NCBI GenBank assembly: GCA_020054055.1
Contig: JAGVLZ010000341.1
Span: 1 to 6,610 of the forward strand
Direction of reading: 5' to 3'
DNA length: 6,610 nt
Source: Phycisphaerales bacterium
Lineage (GTDB): Bacteria; Planctomycetota; Phycisphaerae; Phycisphaerales; UBA1924
Shown here: positions 1-5,784 of the stretch, piece by piece
How the letters are laid out: each line of letters begins with the position of its first letter
Numbering within the stretch: position 1 is the stretch's first letter
The notes under the pieces: generated by a model
Databases searched by the model: none
What the model saw: the letters and a program-made list of their open reading frames with translations, nothing else
What the model was told of the DNA's origin: nothing
Made by a program: the position numbers and the translations under genes

Positions 1-172
1 GCGTTTCGTTGACCAGCAGCATTGCGCCGCGCGCGTCCTCTTCAAGTTTGGCGCCCGCAAAGCGCAACCGCGCCGGATCAAATATCAGACTGAATCCAGC
101 CCCGTTTTCATTGCCCGCGGCATCCAGCCAGACGCGCAGCGCGCAGGCGCGACGGCACGGCGCGAATTCCAT
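1..172 (-). CDS. Partial protein with cohesin-like beta domain, C-terminus beyond the window
   Basis: Reading the minus strand from an ATG at 172-170 gives 57 residues that leave the window without a stop. The visible text includes VWLDAAGNENGAGFSLIFDP, then LRFAGAKL and GAMLLVN. This is the pattern of cohesin-like beta-sandwich domains in secreted bacterial proteins (GNEN, FSLxFDP, hydrophobic strand, GAxLxVN). By analogy it is probably an exported or surface protein, but no signal peptide is visible. The start is uncertain. The frame stays open upstream to 373 (TGA at 374-376) with no ATG, GTG or TTG beyond 172, and the ATG has no well-placed ribosome binding site (a GAGGACGG stretch lies too far upstream). 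The gene may start at 172, or it may be a 5'-truncated or frameshifted remnant divergent from the peptidase gene. Domain recognition is by memory of the family. Confidence 0.5.
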   Translation of the reverse strand, partial: MEFAPCRRACALRVWLDAAGNENGAGFSLIFDPARLRFAGAKLEEDARGAMLLVNET

Positions 173-334
173 CGGCGAAGTGGCGAGTGTCCGTCCTCGA
201 TCGACCGCGTTGGGAGTCAGGGGGCTGCTCTTCGGAACAGATGGAAGGGCGAAGCGCGGCGCGGAAATACGCCGGTTGTTCGCGCTGAACGAGGTGCTGG
301 GCCGACCCGTGTCGATGCGCGAGCCGGGCGCGGG

Positions 335-365
335 TTGAGGCGCGCCGGGGGACGACCTGTATACT
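335..365 (+). promoter_or_regulatory. Candidate promoter of the peptidase-accB-accC operon
   Basis: TTGAGG (335-340) and TATACT (360-365) resemble sigma-70 -35 and -10 boxes, separated by a rather long 19 bases. A TG pair directly precedes the -10 box. Transcription would begin near 372, only a few bases before the ATG at 376, which has no Shine-Dalgarno sequence. A nearly leaderless mRNA would fit. This is consensus matching only. Confidence 0.4.
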
Positions 366-375
366 CGCCGGCTTC

Positions 376-1503
376 ATGCGAGCGAAGCGATCGACCGTCA
401 ACAGCCGACCGACCTCCCCTCCATTTGCGGCCAGGCTGCGTCGGCTCCGCGCCTCGCTGAGGCAACACCGCTTCGACGGCCTGCTCATCACCTATCCCAA
501 CGACATCCGCTACCTCACCGGTTTCAGCGGCGAGGCGAGCGTGGCGCTGGTGACCGAGAAGACATTCATCATCATCAGCGATTTCCGCTTCCAGGAAGAG
601 TTGCAACCGCTGAAAAGCCGTGCGGAGATCGTGATCCGCAAGGGCGGGATGCCCGAGGCGCAGACGGAGACGATCAATCGCCTCAAACCCCGGGCGCTTG
701 CCGTGCAGTCGGAGCATCTGGGAGCGCAGTCGCGCGTCGATCTTGCCAAGGCCGTCGGGGCGTCTCGCGTGCGCGATTCGGTCGGCCTGCTGGCGACATT
801 GCGCCTCGTGAAGGACGAGTCCGAGATCGCCGCGATCGCGAAGGCCGCGAAGGTCCAGCAGGATGCGCTGCTGGCGACGTTGAAGACAATCAAGGCCGGC
901 CAGACCGAGCGCCAGATCGCGGCCCGCCTCGAGTACGAGATGAAATGCCGCGGGGCGGATGGGTTGTCCTTCGAGTCAATTGTCGCCGCCAAGGCGAACG
1001 GCTCCAAGCCGCATTACCGTGCCGGCCCCGAGAAAACCGCCAAGGGCAAGACACTCCTGATCGACTGGGGTGCGCGCTTCGACGGCTATTGCGCGGACAT
1101 GACCCGCGTGTTCGCACTCGGCTCGTGGCCCACGAAACTCAAGGAAGTCTACGAAATCGTCCTCGACGCTCACCTCGCCGCGATCGACGCGGTGCGCCCG
1201 GGCATGACCGCCAGCCAGCTCGACGGCGTGGCCCGTGCGCTCATCACCAAGGCGGGCTACGGCAAGGAGTTCGGCCACGGCCTCGGGCACGGCATCGGGC
1301 TCGACATCCACGAGGGGCCGCGACTCTTTACGACGACGAAAACGGTCCTCGAACCGGGCATGGTCATCACCATCGAGCCGGGCGTGTATCTTCCCGGCAT
1401 CGGCGGTGTGCGGATCGAGGACGATATCTTGGTGACCGATCGTGGGGCGCGCAACCTGTGCTCGCTCCCCAAGGACCTTCAGTGGGCGACGCTCCATGGT
1501 TGA
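376..1503 (+). CDS. Xaa-Pro peptidase, M24B (aminopeptidase P / prolidase) family
   Basis: A cytosolic metallopeptidase of 375 residues that cleaves the bond between an N-terminal residue and proline, in peptides (aminopeptidase P) or Xaa-Pro dipeptides (prolidase). The N-terminal creatinase-like domain (about 17-140, with YLTGFSGE) is followed by the pita-bread catalytic domain (about 147-365). All five metal ligands are visible: D230 (LLIDWGA), D241 (CADMTR), H305 (in HGLGHGIGLDIHE), E334 (TIEPGVY) and E348 (VRIEDD). H312 matches the conserved catalytic-site histidine. Length is typical of the short prolidase-like members. The ATG at 376 is the only canonical start before the conserved region, although the first 16 residues look poorly conserved. 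The gene overlaps accB by 8 bases, so the two are probably co-transcribed and translationally coupled. Family assignment is secure; the choice between aminopeptidase P and prolidase is not. Confidence 0.93.
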   Translation: MRAKRSTVNSRPTSPPFAARLRRLRASLRQHRFDGLLITYPNDIRYLTGFSGEASVALVTEKTFIIISDFRFQEELQPLKSRAEIVIRKGGMPEAQTETINRLKPRALAVQSEHLGAQSRVDLAKAVGASRVRDSVGLLATLRLVKDESEIAAIAKAAKVQQDALLATLKTIKAGQTERQIAARLEYEMKCRGADGLSFESIVAAKANGSKPHYRAGPEKTAKGKTLLIDWGARFDGYCADMTRVFALGSWPTKLKEVYEIVLDAHLAAIDAVRPGMTASQLDGVARALITKAGYGKEFGHGLGHGIGLDIHEGPRLFTTTKTVLEPGMVITIEPGVYLPGIGGVRIEDDILVTDRGARNLCSLPKDLQWATLHG

Positions 1504-1948
1504 TTACCGAAAACTCCGCGAACTCGTGAAACTGATGGTCGAGAACGACCTCTCCGAACTCGAACTGCGCGACCAGCAGGAGGCGGTGGTGCTGAAGCGC
1601 GGCGTGCCGCAGGGCACGATGCCCATGATGAGCACCCCCATCGTTCATCAATCCGTACAGGCCGCCCCTCCGGCGAGCGGCGACGACGCCGCGGACGACG
1701 AGTCCGACTTCATCGCGATCAAGTCGCCCATGGTGGGAACCTACTACGCGGCCCCGGACCCGAACTCGCCGGCGTACATCTCCGTCGGATCAAACGTCGG
1801 CCCGGACACCGTGGTCTGCATCGTCGAGGCGATGAAGGTCTTCAGCGAAATCAAGGCCGAGTGCTCGGGCAAGGTCGAGAAAATCCTCGTGAAGAGCGGC
1901 GAGCCGGTCGAGTTCGGCCAGAAGTTGTACCTCGTGCGCCCGTCCTGA
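1496..1948 (+). CDS. accB: Biotin carboxyl carrier protein of acetyl-CoA carboxylase
   Basis: A 150-residue carrier whose biotin swings between biotin carboxylase and carboxyltransferase in acetyl-CoA carboxylase, the first committed step of fatty acid synthesis. An N-terminal helical segment (MVDYRKLRELVKLMVENDLS) is followed by a short Ala/Pro/Asp-rich linker (about 52-70) and the biotinyl domain (about 72-149). The domain starts with SPMVGTYY and contains the thumb loop typical of true AccB (about 84-99). The biotinylated lysine is K114 in EAMKVFSEI; the usual form is EAMKMMNEI, so the residues after the lysine differ but the EAMK core is intact. The ATG at 1496 is chosen because MVDYRKL matches AccB N-termini; an ATG at 1442 in the same frame would add unrelated residues inside the peptidase gene. 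The start overlaps the end of the peptidase gene by 8 bases, and accC follows after 24. Confidence 0.96.
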   Translation: MVDYRKLRELVKLMVENDLSELELRDQQEAVVLKRGVPQGTMPMMSTPIVHQSVQAAPPASGDDAADDESDFIAIKSPMVGTYYAAPDPNSPAYISVGSNVGPDTVVCIVEAMKVFSEIKAECSGKVEKILVKSGEPVEFGQKLYLVRPS

Positions 1949-1972
1949 TTCTGAACGACGCCGAACTCACTC

Positions 1973-3334
1973 ATGGCCAAGAAATCGCAAATGTTCAGCC
2001 GGGTGCTCGTCGCCAACCGCGGCGAGATCGCCCTCCGCATCATCCGCGCCTGCCGGGAGATGGGGATCCAGACTGTCGCCGTCTTCAGCGAGGCGGACCG
2101 CGGCGCGCCCTACCTCCGCATGGCCGACCAGGCGATCTGCATCGGCGCGGCGCCCCCCGCCGAGAGCTACCTGAACATTCCGCGCATCATCTCCGCGGCC
2201 GAGATCTCCAGCGCCGACGCGATCCACCCCGGCTACGGCTTCCTCGCCGAGAACGCCCACTTCGCCGAGGTCTGCCGCGATTGCAAGATCGAGTTCATCG
2301 GCCCGACCCCCGAAGCGATGGCCAAACTGGGCGACAAGGTCTCCTGCAAGAAGACCGCCAAGGCCAACAAGGTCCCCGTCTTCCCCGGCTCCGAGGGGGC
2401 GGTCACCGAAGAAGACGATGCCGCGAACATCGCCAAGAAGATCGGCTACCCCGTCATCATCAAGGCCTCCGCCGGCGGCGGCGGCCGCGGAATGCGCGTC
2501 GCCCATAACGAGGTCACCCTCCGCGCGGGGATCAAGCAGGCTCAGCAGGAGGCCCAGGCCGCCTTCGGCAACGGCGCGGTTTTCATCGAGAAATACCTCG
2601 AGCGCGCCCGCCACGTCGAGGTCCAGTGCATGGGCGACAAGTACGGCGAGGCGGTCCACCTCTTCGAGCGCGACTGCTCCGTCCAGCGCCGCCACCAGAA
2701 ACTCATCGAAGAGGCTCCGGGCCCCGGCATCGACTCGCGCAAGCGCGAAGAAGTCTGCAAGGCCGCCGCCCGCCTCATCAAGGCCGCGGGCTACCACGGC
2801 GCCGCCACCGTCGAGTTCCTGATGGACGACAAGCAGAACTTCTACATGCTCGAGGTCAACACCCGCGTCCAGGTCGAGCACCCCGTCACCGAACTCATCA
2901 CCGGCATCGACATCGTCAAGACCATGATCCGCGTCTCCGCCGGCGAGGCGATGCCCTTCAAGCAGCGCGACGTGCATATCAAGGGTCACGCGATCGAGTG
3001 CCGCATCAACGCGGAGGACCCCGAGCGCAACTTCGCCCCGAGCGCCGGCCTCATCACGCGCTGGGAACCACCGGGCGGCCCCGGCGTCCGCCTCGATACC
3101 CACGCCGTCGCGGGCTACCGCGTGCCCACCAACTACGACTCGATGATCTGCAAGTTGTTGGTACACGCGGATGATCGCAAGCAAGCGATCAAGCGAATGG
3201 ACCGCGCCCTCCGCGAGTTCATCGTCGAGCCCATCAAAACCACCATCGGCCTCCACCGCGACCTGATGAACGACGCGGCTTTCAATCAGGGCGGCGTCGA
3301 TATCCACTACCTGGAACGGTTGCTGAAGAAGTAG
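1973..3334 (+). CDS. accC: Biotin carboxylase subunit of acetyl-CoA carboxylase
   Basis: A 453-residue cytosolic enzyme that uses ATP and bicarbonate to carboxylate the biotin on AccB. The N-terminal domain starts with RVLVANRGEIALRI (10-23). The ATP-grasp domain (about 121-330) has the glycine-rich loop KASAGGGGRGMR (164-175), the RRHQK segment with K243, E281 in VEF, and the signature EVNTRVQVEH (294-303), which carries E294, N296, R298 and E302. HAIECRINAEDP (339-350) opens the C-terminal domain, which includes YDSMICKL. All expected catalytic motifs are present and the length is normal (E. coli AccC is about 449). There is no clear Shine-Dalgarno sequence. A second ATG at 1991 would give MFSRVLVANRG, close to many AccC starts, so the true start may be there. 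The carboxyltransferase genes accA and accD are not in the window. Confidence 0.97.
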   Translation: MAKKSQMFSRVLVANRGEIALRIIRACREMGIQTVAVFSEADRGAPYLRMADQAICIGAAPPAESYLNIPRIISAAEISSADAIHPGYGFLAENAHFAEVCRDCKIEFIGPTPEAMAKLGDKVSCKKTAKANKVPVFPGSEGAVTEEDDAANIAKKIGYPVIIKASAGGGGRGMRVAHNEVTLRAGIKQAQQEAQAAFGNGAVFIEKYLERARHVEVQCMGDKYGEAVHLFERDCSVQRRHQKLIEEAPGPGIDSRKREEVCKAAARLIKAAGYHGAATVEFLMDDKQNFYMLEVNTRVQVEHPVTELITGIDIVKTMIRVSAGEAMPFKQRDVHIKGHAIECRINAEDPERNFAPSAGLITRWEPPGGPGVRLDTHAVAGYRVPTNYDSMICKLLVHADDRKQAIKRMDRALREFIVEPIKTTIGLHRDLMNDAAFNQGGVDIHYLERLLKK

Positions 3335-3357
3335 TGGCAGCCTCCCCACTACCCCTT

Positions 3358-3420
3358 CTACCCCCTCTCGTGGCACGGGTTTTCAACCCGTGTCTTCTGC
3401 CTTGCCTACCTCCTCTCGTG
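3358..3420. repeat. Perfect hairpin palindrome with flanking imperfect direct repeat
   Basis: In the spacer after accC, CACGGGTTTTCAACCCGTG (3374-3392) is a perfect inverted repeat with 8-base arms (CACGGGTT / AACCCGTG) and a 3-base loop. A 15-base direct repeat brackets it: CTACCCCCTCTCGTG (3358-3372) and CTACCTCCTCTCGTG (3406-3420), differing at one position. No T-run follows the hairpin, so it is not a classic intrinsic terminator. It still follows accC closely and could shape or protect the mRNA 3' end. The layout resembles REP-like dispersed palindromes; genome copy number cannot be judged here. Confidence 0.7.
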
Positions 3421-3432
3421 CCTTGCTATCTT
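3402..3432 (+). promoter_or_regulatory. Candidate promoter of the DinB-like gene
   Basis: TTGCCT (3402-3407) and TATCTT (3427-3432) lie 19 bases apart. The latter is preceded by TGC, giving an extended -10 form (TGnTATnnT). Transcription about 7 bases downstream of the -10 box would start at or next to the ATG at 3439, which has no Shine-Dalgarno sequence. Each box matches the consensus at only 4 of 6 positions. Confidence 0.3.
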
Positions 3433-3438
3433 TTCTCC

Positions 3439-3966
3439 ATGCCCAAATGGCCCTGGATCGAACGCCATTTCACCTTCGACTTCCCTGTCACCAAGCAACC
3501 CGACATCGTCGAGCGCTTCCGCGGACTCCCCGCCCGCGTCGAAGATCGCGTCCGAGGCCTGACCCGCGATCAACTCACGCGCAGCGATGGCAAGGGCTGG
3601 TCCATCCAGGAGAACATCGGCCACCTCCTCGCCCTCGAAGCCCTCTTCGACGCCCGCCTCGACGACTACGCCGCGGGCAAGCCCGAACTCCGCGCCGCCG
3701 ACATGCAGAACCTCGCCACCAGGCAGGCCAACTACAACGCCCGCGAGATTGGCGAGATCACGTCGGAGTTACGAGCCGCGCGCCTGTCACAAGTGGCCAA
3801 ACTCGAACACCTCACCGAGCCCGACTTCGCCCGAGTCTCCATCCACCCGCGTCTCAAAATGCCGATGCGCCTCGTCGACGCCGTCTGCTTCGTCTGCGAG
3901 CACGACGACTACCACATGGCGCGGATCGCTGAGTTGAGGCGGGGGATGGGGGGTGTGAATCAATAG
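3439..3966 (+). CDS. DinB-family putative metal-dependent protein
   Basis: A 175-residue protein with the features of the DinB/YfiT four-helix-bundle family. H62 lies in IGHLLALE, and H155 and H159 lie in EHDDYHMARIAEL near the C-terminus. Together they form the expected three-histidine metal site. WSIQENIGHLLALE (55-67) and the C-terminal helix are the most family-like stretches. DinB-fold proteins include thiol transferases and many of unknown role, so substrate and function cannot be given. The ATG at 3439 is preferred: the frame extends back to 3334, but those 35 residues would be translated across the palindromic spacer and are low-complexity Pro/Leu. The last 7 bases overlap the end of the convergent small gene on the minus strand. 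Probably a monocistronic unit with its own weak promoter, or a read-through product of the accC transcript. Confidence 0.82.
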   Translation: MPKWPWIERHFTFDFPVTKQPDIVERFRGLPARVEDRVRGLTRDQLTRSDGKGWSIQENIGHLLALEALFDARLDDYAAGKPELRAADMQNLATRQANYNAREIGEITSELRAARLSQVAKLEHLTEPDFARVSIHPRLKMPMRLVDAVCFVCEHDDYHMARIAELRRGMGGVNQ

Positions 3967-4232
3967 CGGGAGGTAGGAATCACTTGGTGCCGCCCATTGC
4001 CATTCGATGGCGGCTTCCGCTTCTGCACTGCTCGTTCCAGCGAAACAACCATGAGAAGGTCGACGCTCTCGATCCCGCCGTCGTCGCCCACAACGTGGAT
4101 GATCCGCGCTCCGGGTGAGATGGCCATGAACTCTGGGTGCTTCACCTTCAGTCCCCGTCCGTCGGCAAGGTACACAGTGAATGGCGTGAATGGCCTCGCC
4201 CAGTGAACCCGTCTCATCTCTTCGATCGTCAA
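3960..4232 (-). CDS. Small conserved hypothetical protein, paralog P1
   Basis: A 90-residue protein of unknown function and one of three related genes in this window. It reads as a helix-like N-terminus, the box RPFTPF (13-18), the strand TVYLADGR, then VKHPEFMAISPG, a variable turn and VDLLMVVSLE. The tail is hydrophilic (KRKPPSNGNGRHQ). By hand alignment about 31 of the first 67 residues match P2. The start is TTG at 4232-4230. Two points support it: GGAGG lies 4 bases upstream, and the distance from start to the PF box (15 residues to the first PF phenylalanine) is identical in all three paralogs. An in-frame ATG five codons later would break that. It lies 21 bases behind P2 and is probably co-transcribed with it. 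No signal peptide or membrane segment is visible, so it is likely cytosolic. I know this type as recurrent in planctomycetes but cannot name a function. Confidence 0.82.
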   Translation of the reverse strand: MTIEEMRRVHWARPFTPFTVYLADGRGLKVKHPEFMAISPGARIIHVVGDDGGIESVDLLMVVSLERAVQKRKPPSNGNGRHQVIPTSRY

Positions 4233-4236
4233 TAAA

Positions 4237-4241
4237 CCTCC
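4237..4241 (-). promoter_or_regulatory. Ribosome binding site deciding the TTG start of P1
   Basis: The minus strand reads GGAGG here, 4 bases before TTG. The spacing is short, but the motif is perfect and no other start in frame fits the paralog alignment. Confidence 0.65.
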
Positions 4242-4253
4242 GAGGCAAACTCC

Positions 4254-4499
4254 TCACCCGCGCCCGTTCGAGCGGTGCCGTCCGCGGCCCGATGCGTGCT
4301 CCTCGATCGAGACGATCAGCAGAACATCAACCCGTTGAAGTGAAGCCTCGCCCGTAACGATGTACGCCGTTCGCCCACCCGGCGTGACCGCCATCGCTTC
4401 CGGATGACTCACCCGGAGTTTGCGCCCATCGGTGAGATGGAGAACAAACGGCCTGAACGGCCGGCTTTGATGCACTTCCCTGAGCTGCTCTGAGATCAC
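4254..4499 (-). CDS. Small conserved hypothetical protein, paralog P2
   Basis: An 81-residue protein of unknown function in the same family as P1 and P3. The N-terminal segment MISEQLREVHQSRPFRPF leads into the strand VLHLTDGRKLRV, then SHPEAMAVTPGGR, a hydrophobic strand (TAYIV) and RVDVLLIVSIE (56-66). The basic, Gly-rich tail includes GRGRHRSNGRG. The alternating hydrophobic pattern suggests about five short beta strands after one helix. The start codon is GTG at 4499-4497, supported by AGGAG 7 bases upstream and by start alignment with the paralogs. The gene begins 31 bases after the thiolase stop and P1 follows 21 bases later, suggesting a thiolase-P2-P1 transcript. No cofactor motif, cysteine pair or catalytic signature is seen. 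The function is unknown. Confidence 0.85.
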   Translation of the reverse strand: MISEQLREVHQSRPFRPFVLHLTDGRKLRVSHPEAMAVTPGGRTAYIVTGEASLQRVDVLLIVSIEEHASGRGRHRSNGRG

Positions 4500-4506
4500 T
4501 GAAATA

Positions 4507-4511
4507 CTCCT
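4507..4511 (-). promoter_or_regulatory. Ribosome binding site deciding the GTG start of P2
   Basis: The minus strand reads AGGAG, 7 bases before the GTG at 4499. The optimal spacing supports a non-ATG start, which the paralog alignment also favours. Confidence 0.7.
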
Positions 4512-4530
4512 GTTCCTGCTTAAAACTCTA

Positions 4531-5724
4531 TTACCTCTCCACCACCATCGCCACCGAGTTCCCCCCGCCCAGGCACAGCGCCGCCAGCCCGCGCTTCCCG
4601 CCGGTTCGGATCAACTGGTGGATCAGCGTCGTCAGCACCCGCGCCCCGCTCGCGCCGATCGGGTGCCCGAGCGCAACGCCCCCGCCGCAGATGTTCAACT
4701 TCTCTTCCGTGATGCCCACTTCCTTGATGTTCTGGAGAACCTGCGCTGCGAAGGCTTCGTTGATCTCGAAGAGGTCGATGTCCTTCACGCTCAGCCCCGC
4801 CTTCTGAAGCACCGCGGGGATCGCGAGCGCCGGCGCGCGGAAGATGTCCTTCGGCGCTAGGCCGCTGGTGTGATACGCAACGATCCGCGCGATCGGCTTC
4901 ACCCCCATCTGCTCCGCCTTCGCCGCGCTCGCGACGATCACCGCCGCCCCGCCGTCGGAAATCTGCGAAGCATTCGCCGCCGTCACCGTTCCGTCCTTGT
5001 TCACCGGGCGCAGCCCGGCCAGTCCCTCCGCCGTGCTCTCCGCGCGGATCCCCTCATCCGCCGAGACCCCCGGCGACTTCTTGTCCATGCACTGTTCGCC
5101 CGTCAGCGCCGCGATCTCATTCTTGAAGAACCCGCCTTTGGTCGCCGCCGCCGCACGTTGATGGCTCTGCGCGCTGAAGCGATCCTGCTCCGCGCGGCTC
5201 ACCTCGTACTTCTGCGCGATGTGGTCCGCCCCGCTCACCATCCCCCAGCACTCGATGGCGCAGCGCAGCCCGTCGTACTGCATGTGATCTTCAAACGTCG
5301 CCGGGCCGAACTTCACGCCATCGCGCAGTTTGGCAAAGTGCGGCGCCGCCGTCATGTTCTCGAACCCCCCCGCCACCACCAGTTGGTTGTCCCCCGCCTT
5401 GATCGACTGCGCCGCGAGCATCACCGCCTGCAATCCACTCCCGCAAACCTTGTTGATCGTCTGCGCATTCAGCGTGTCCGGCAGCCCCGCTTTGAGTCCC
5501 GCCTGCCGCGCCGGGTTCTGGCCGAGGCCCGCCTGCAGTACGCACCCCATGATGCACTCATCAACCTGCGCGCCGAGTTTCGCGATGCCGCCGACTTCTT
5601 CGAGCGCCGCCTTGATCGCGTATGAGCCGAGGACCGGCGAGGGAACTTTCGACAGGCCGCCGAAGAACTTGCCGATGGGGGTGCGCTTGGCGGCGAGGAT
5701 GACGGGAGTGGTGGAAGCGGACAT
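4531..5724 (-). CDS. Acetyl-CoA C-acetyltransferase (thiolase)
   Basis: A 397-residue cytosolic thiolase that condenses two acetyl-CoA to acetoacetyl-CoA, or runs in reverse in fatty acid breakdown. The length is standard for the tetrameric biosynthetic type. The nucleophile is C94 in NKVCGSGLQA. NEAFA (322-326) is the conserved catalytic-loop motif, H354 lies in GHPIGASG, and the second active-site cysteine is C384 in ALCLGGGNS. The N-terminus (VILAAKRTPIGKFFGGL) is typical. The ATG at 5724-5722 is preferred over an in-frame TTG four codons upstream, because MSASTTPVILAAKRTPIG fits family starts and a weak GGAAA lies 5 bases before it. Small paralog P3 lies 60 bases upstream; P2 and P1 follow downstream. 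The enzyme could serve acetoacetyl-CoA-based pathways (polyhydroxybutyrate, ketone or isoprenoid precursors) or beta-oxidation; no neighbour in view settles this. Confidence 0.95.
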   Translation of the reverse strand: MSASTTPVILAAKRTPIGKFFGGLSKVPSPVLGSYAIKAALEEVGGIAKLGAQVDECIMGCVLQAGLGQNPARQAGLKAGLPDTLNAQTINKVCGSGLQAVMLAAQSIKAGDNQLVVAGGFENMTAAPHFAKLRDGVKFGPATFEDHMQYDGLRCAIECWGMVSGADHIAQKYEVSRAEQDRFSAQSHQRAAAATKGGFFKNEIAALTGEQCMDKKSPGVSADEGIRAESTAEGLAGLRPVNKDGTVTAANASQISDGGAAVIVASAAKAEQMGVKPIARIVAYHTSGLAPKDIFRAPALAIPAVLQKAGLSVKDIDLFEINEAFAAQVLQNIKEVGITEEKLNICGGGVALGHPIGASGARVLTTLIHQLIRTGGKRGLAALCLGGGNSVAMVVER

Positions 5725-5784
5725 GAGTGTTTCCAAAGGGAGTTGAGTTCGACTAGAGAAGGACGATCCAGAGGCGTGACTGGC

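Noticed and set aside
9..338. Plus-strand open frame before the peptidase gene
   Set aside because: The translation is Ser/Arg/Ala-rich with no family likeness, while the opposite strand shows a clear cohesin-like pattern over the same bases.
217..717. Minus-strand open frames overlapping the start of the peptidase gene
   Set aside because: They run through the conserved N-terminal domain of the peptidase in antisense and show no domain of their own. They are also out of frame with the cohesin-like segment.
1967..3376. A long minus-strand open frame (469 codons) antisense to accC
   Set aside because: It mirrors a strongly GC-ending codon pattern in accC, and the translation is a Gly/Asp/Ala/Leu/Val-rich run without a recognisable domain. 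accC itself has every expected motif.
3374..3392. Hairpin palindrome as an intrinsic terminator of accC
   Set aside because: The stem is perfect but the following bases (TCTTCTGCC) are not a T-run. It is kept as a repeat with a possible 3'-end role only.
3334..3438. An upstream extension of the DinB gene to 3334
   Set aside because: It would add 35 Pro/Leu-rich residues encoded by the palindrome-bearing spacer. MPKWPWIERHF at 3439 is a natural protein start.
3997..4206. Plus-strand small frame opposite P1
   Set aside because: It is antisense to P1, which has a ribosome binding site and two paralogs. The plus-strand translation has no support.
4870..5625. A 251-codon plus-strand open frame antisense to the thiolase
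   Set aside because: The product is Arg- and His-rich low complexity, typical of an antisense shadow of a GC-rich gene. The thiolase active-site motifs all lie on the other strand.
5725..5736. A TTG start of the thiolase four codons upstream
   Set aside because: It has no good ribosome binding site, and the ATG at 5724 gives the usual thiolase N-terminus.
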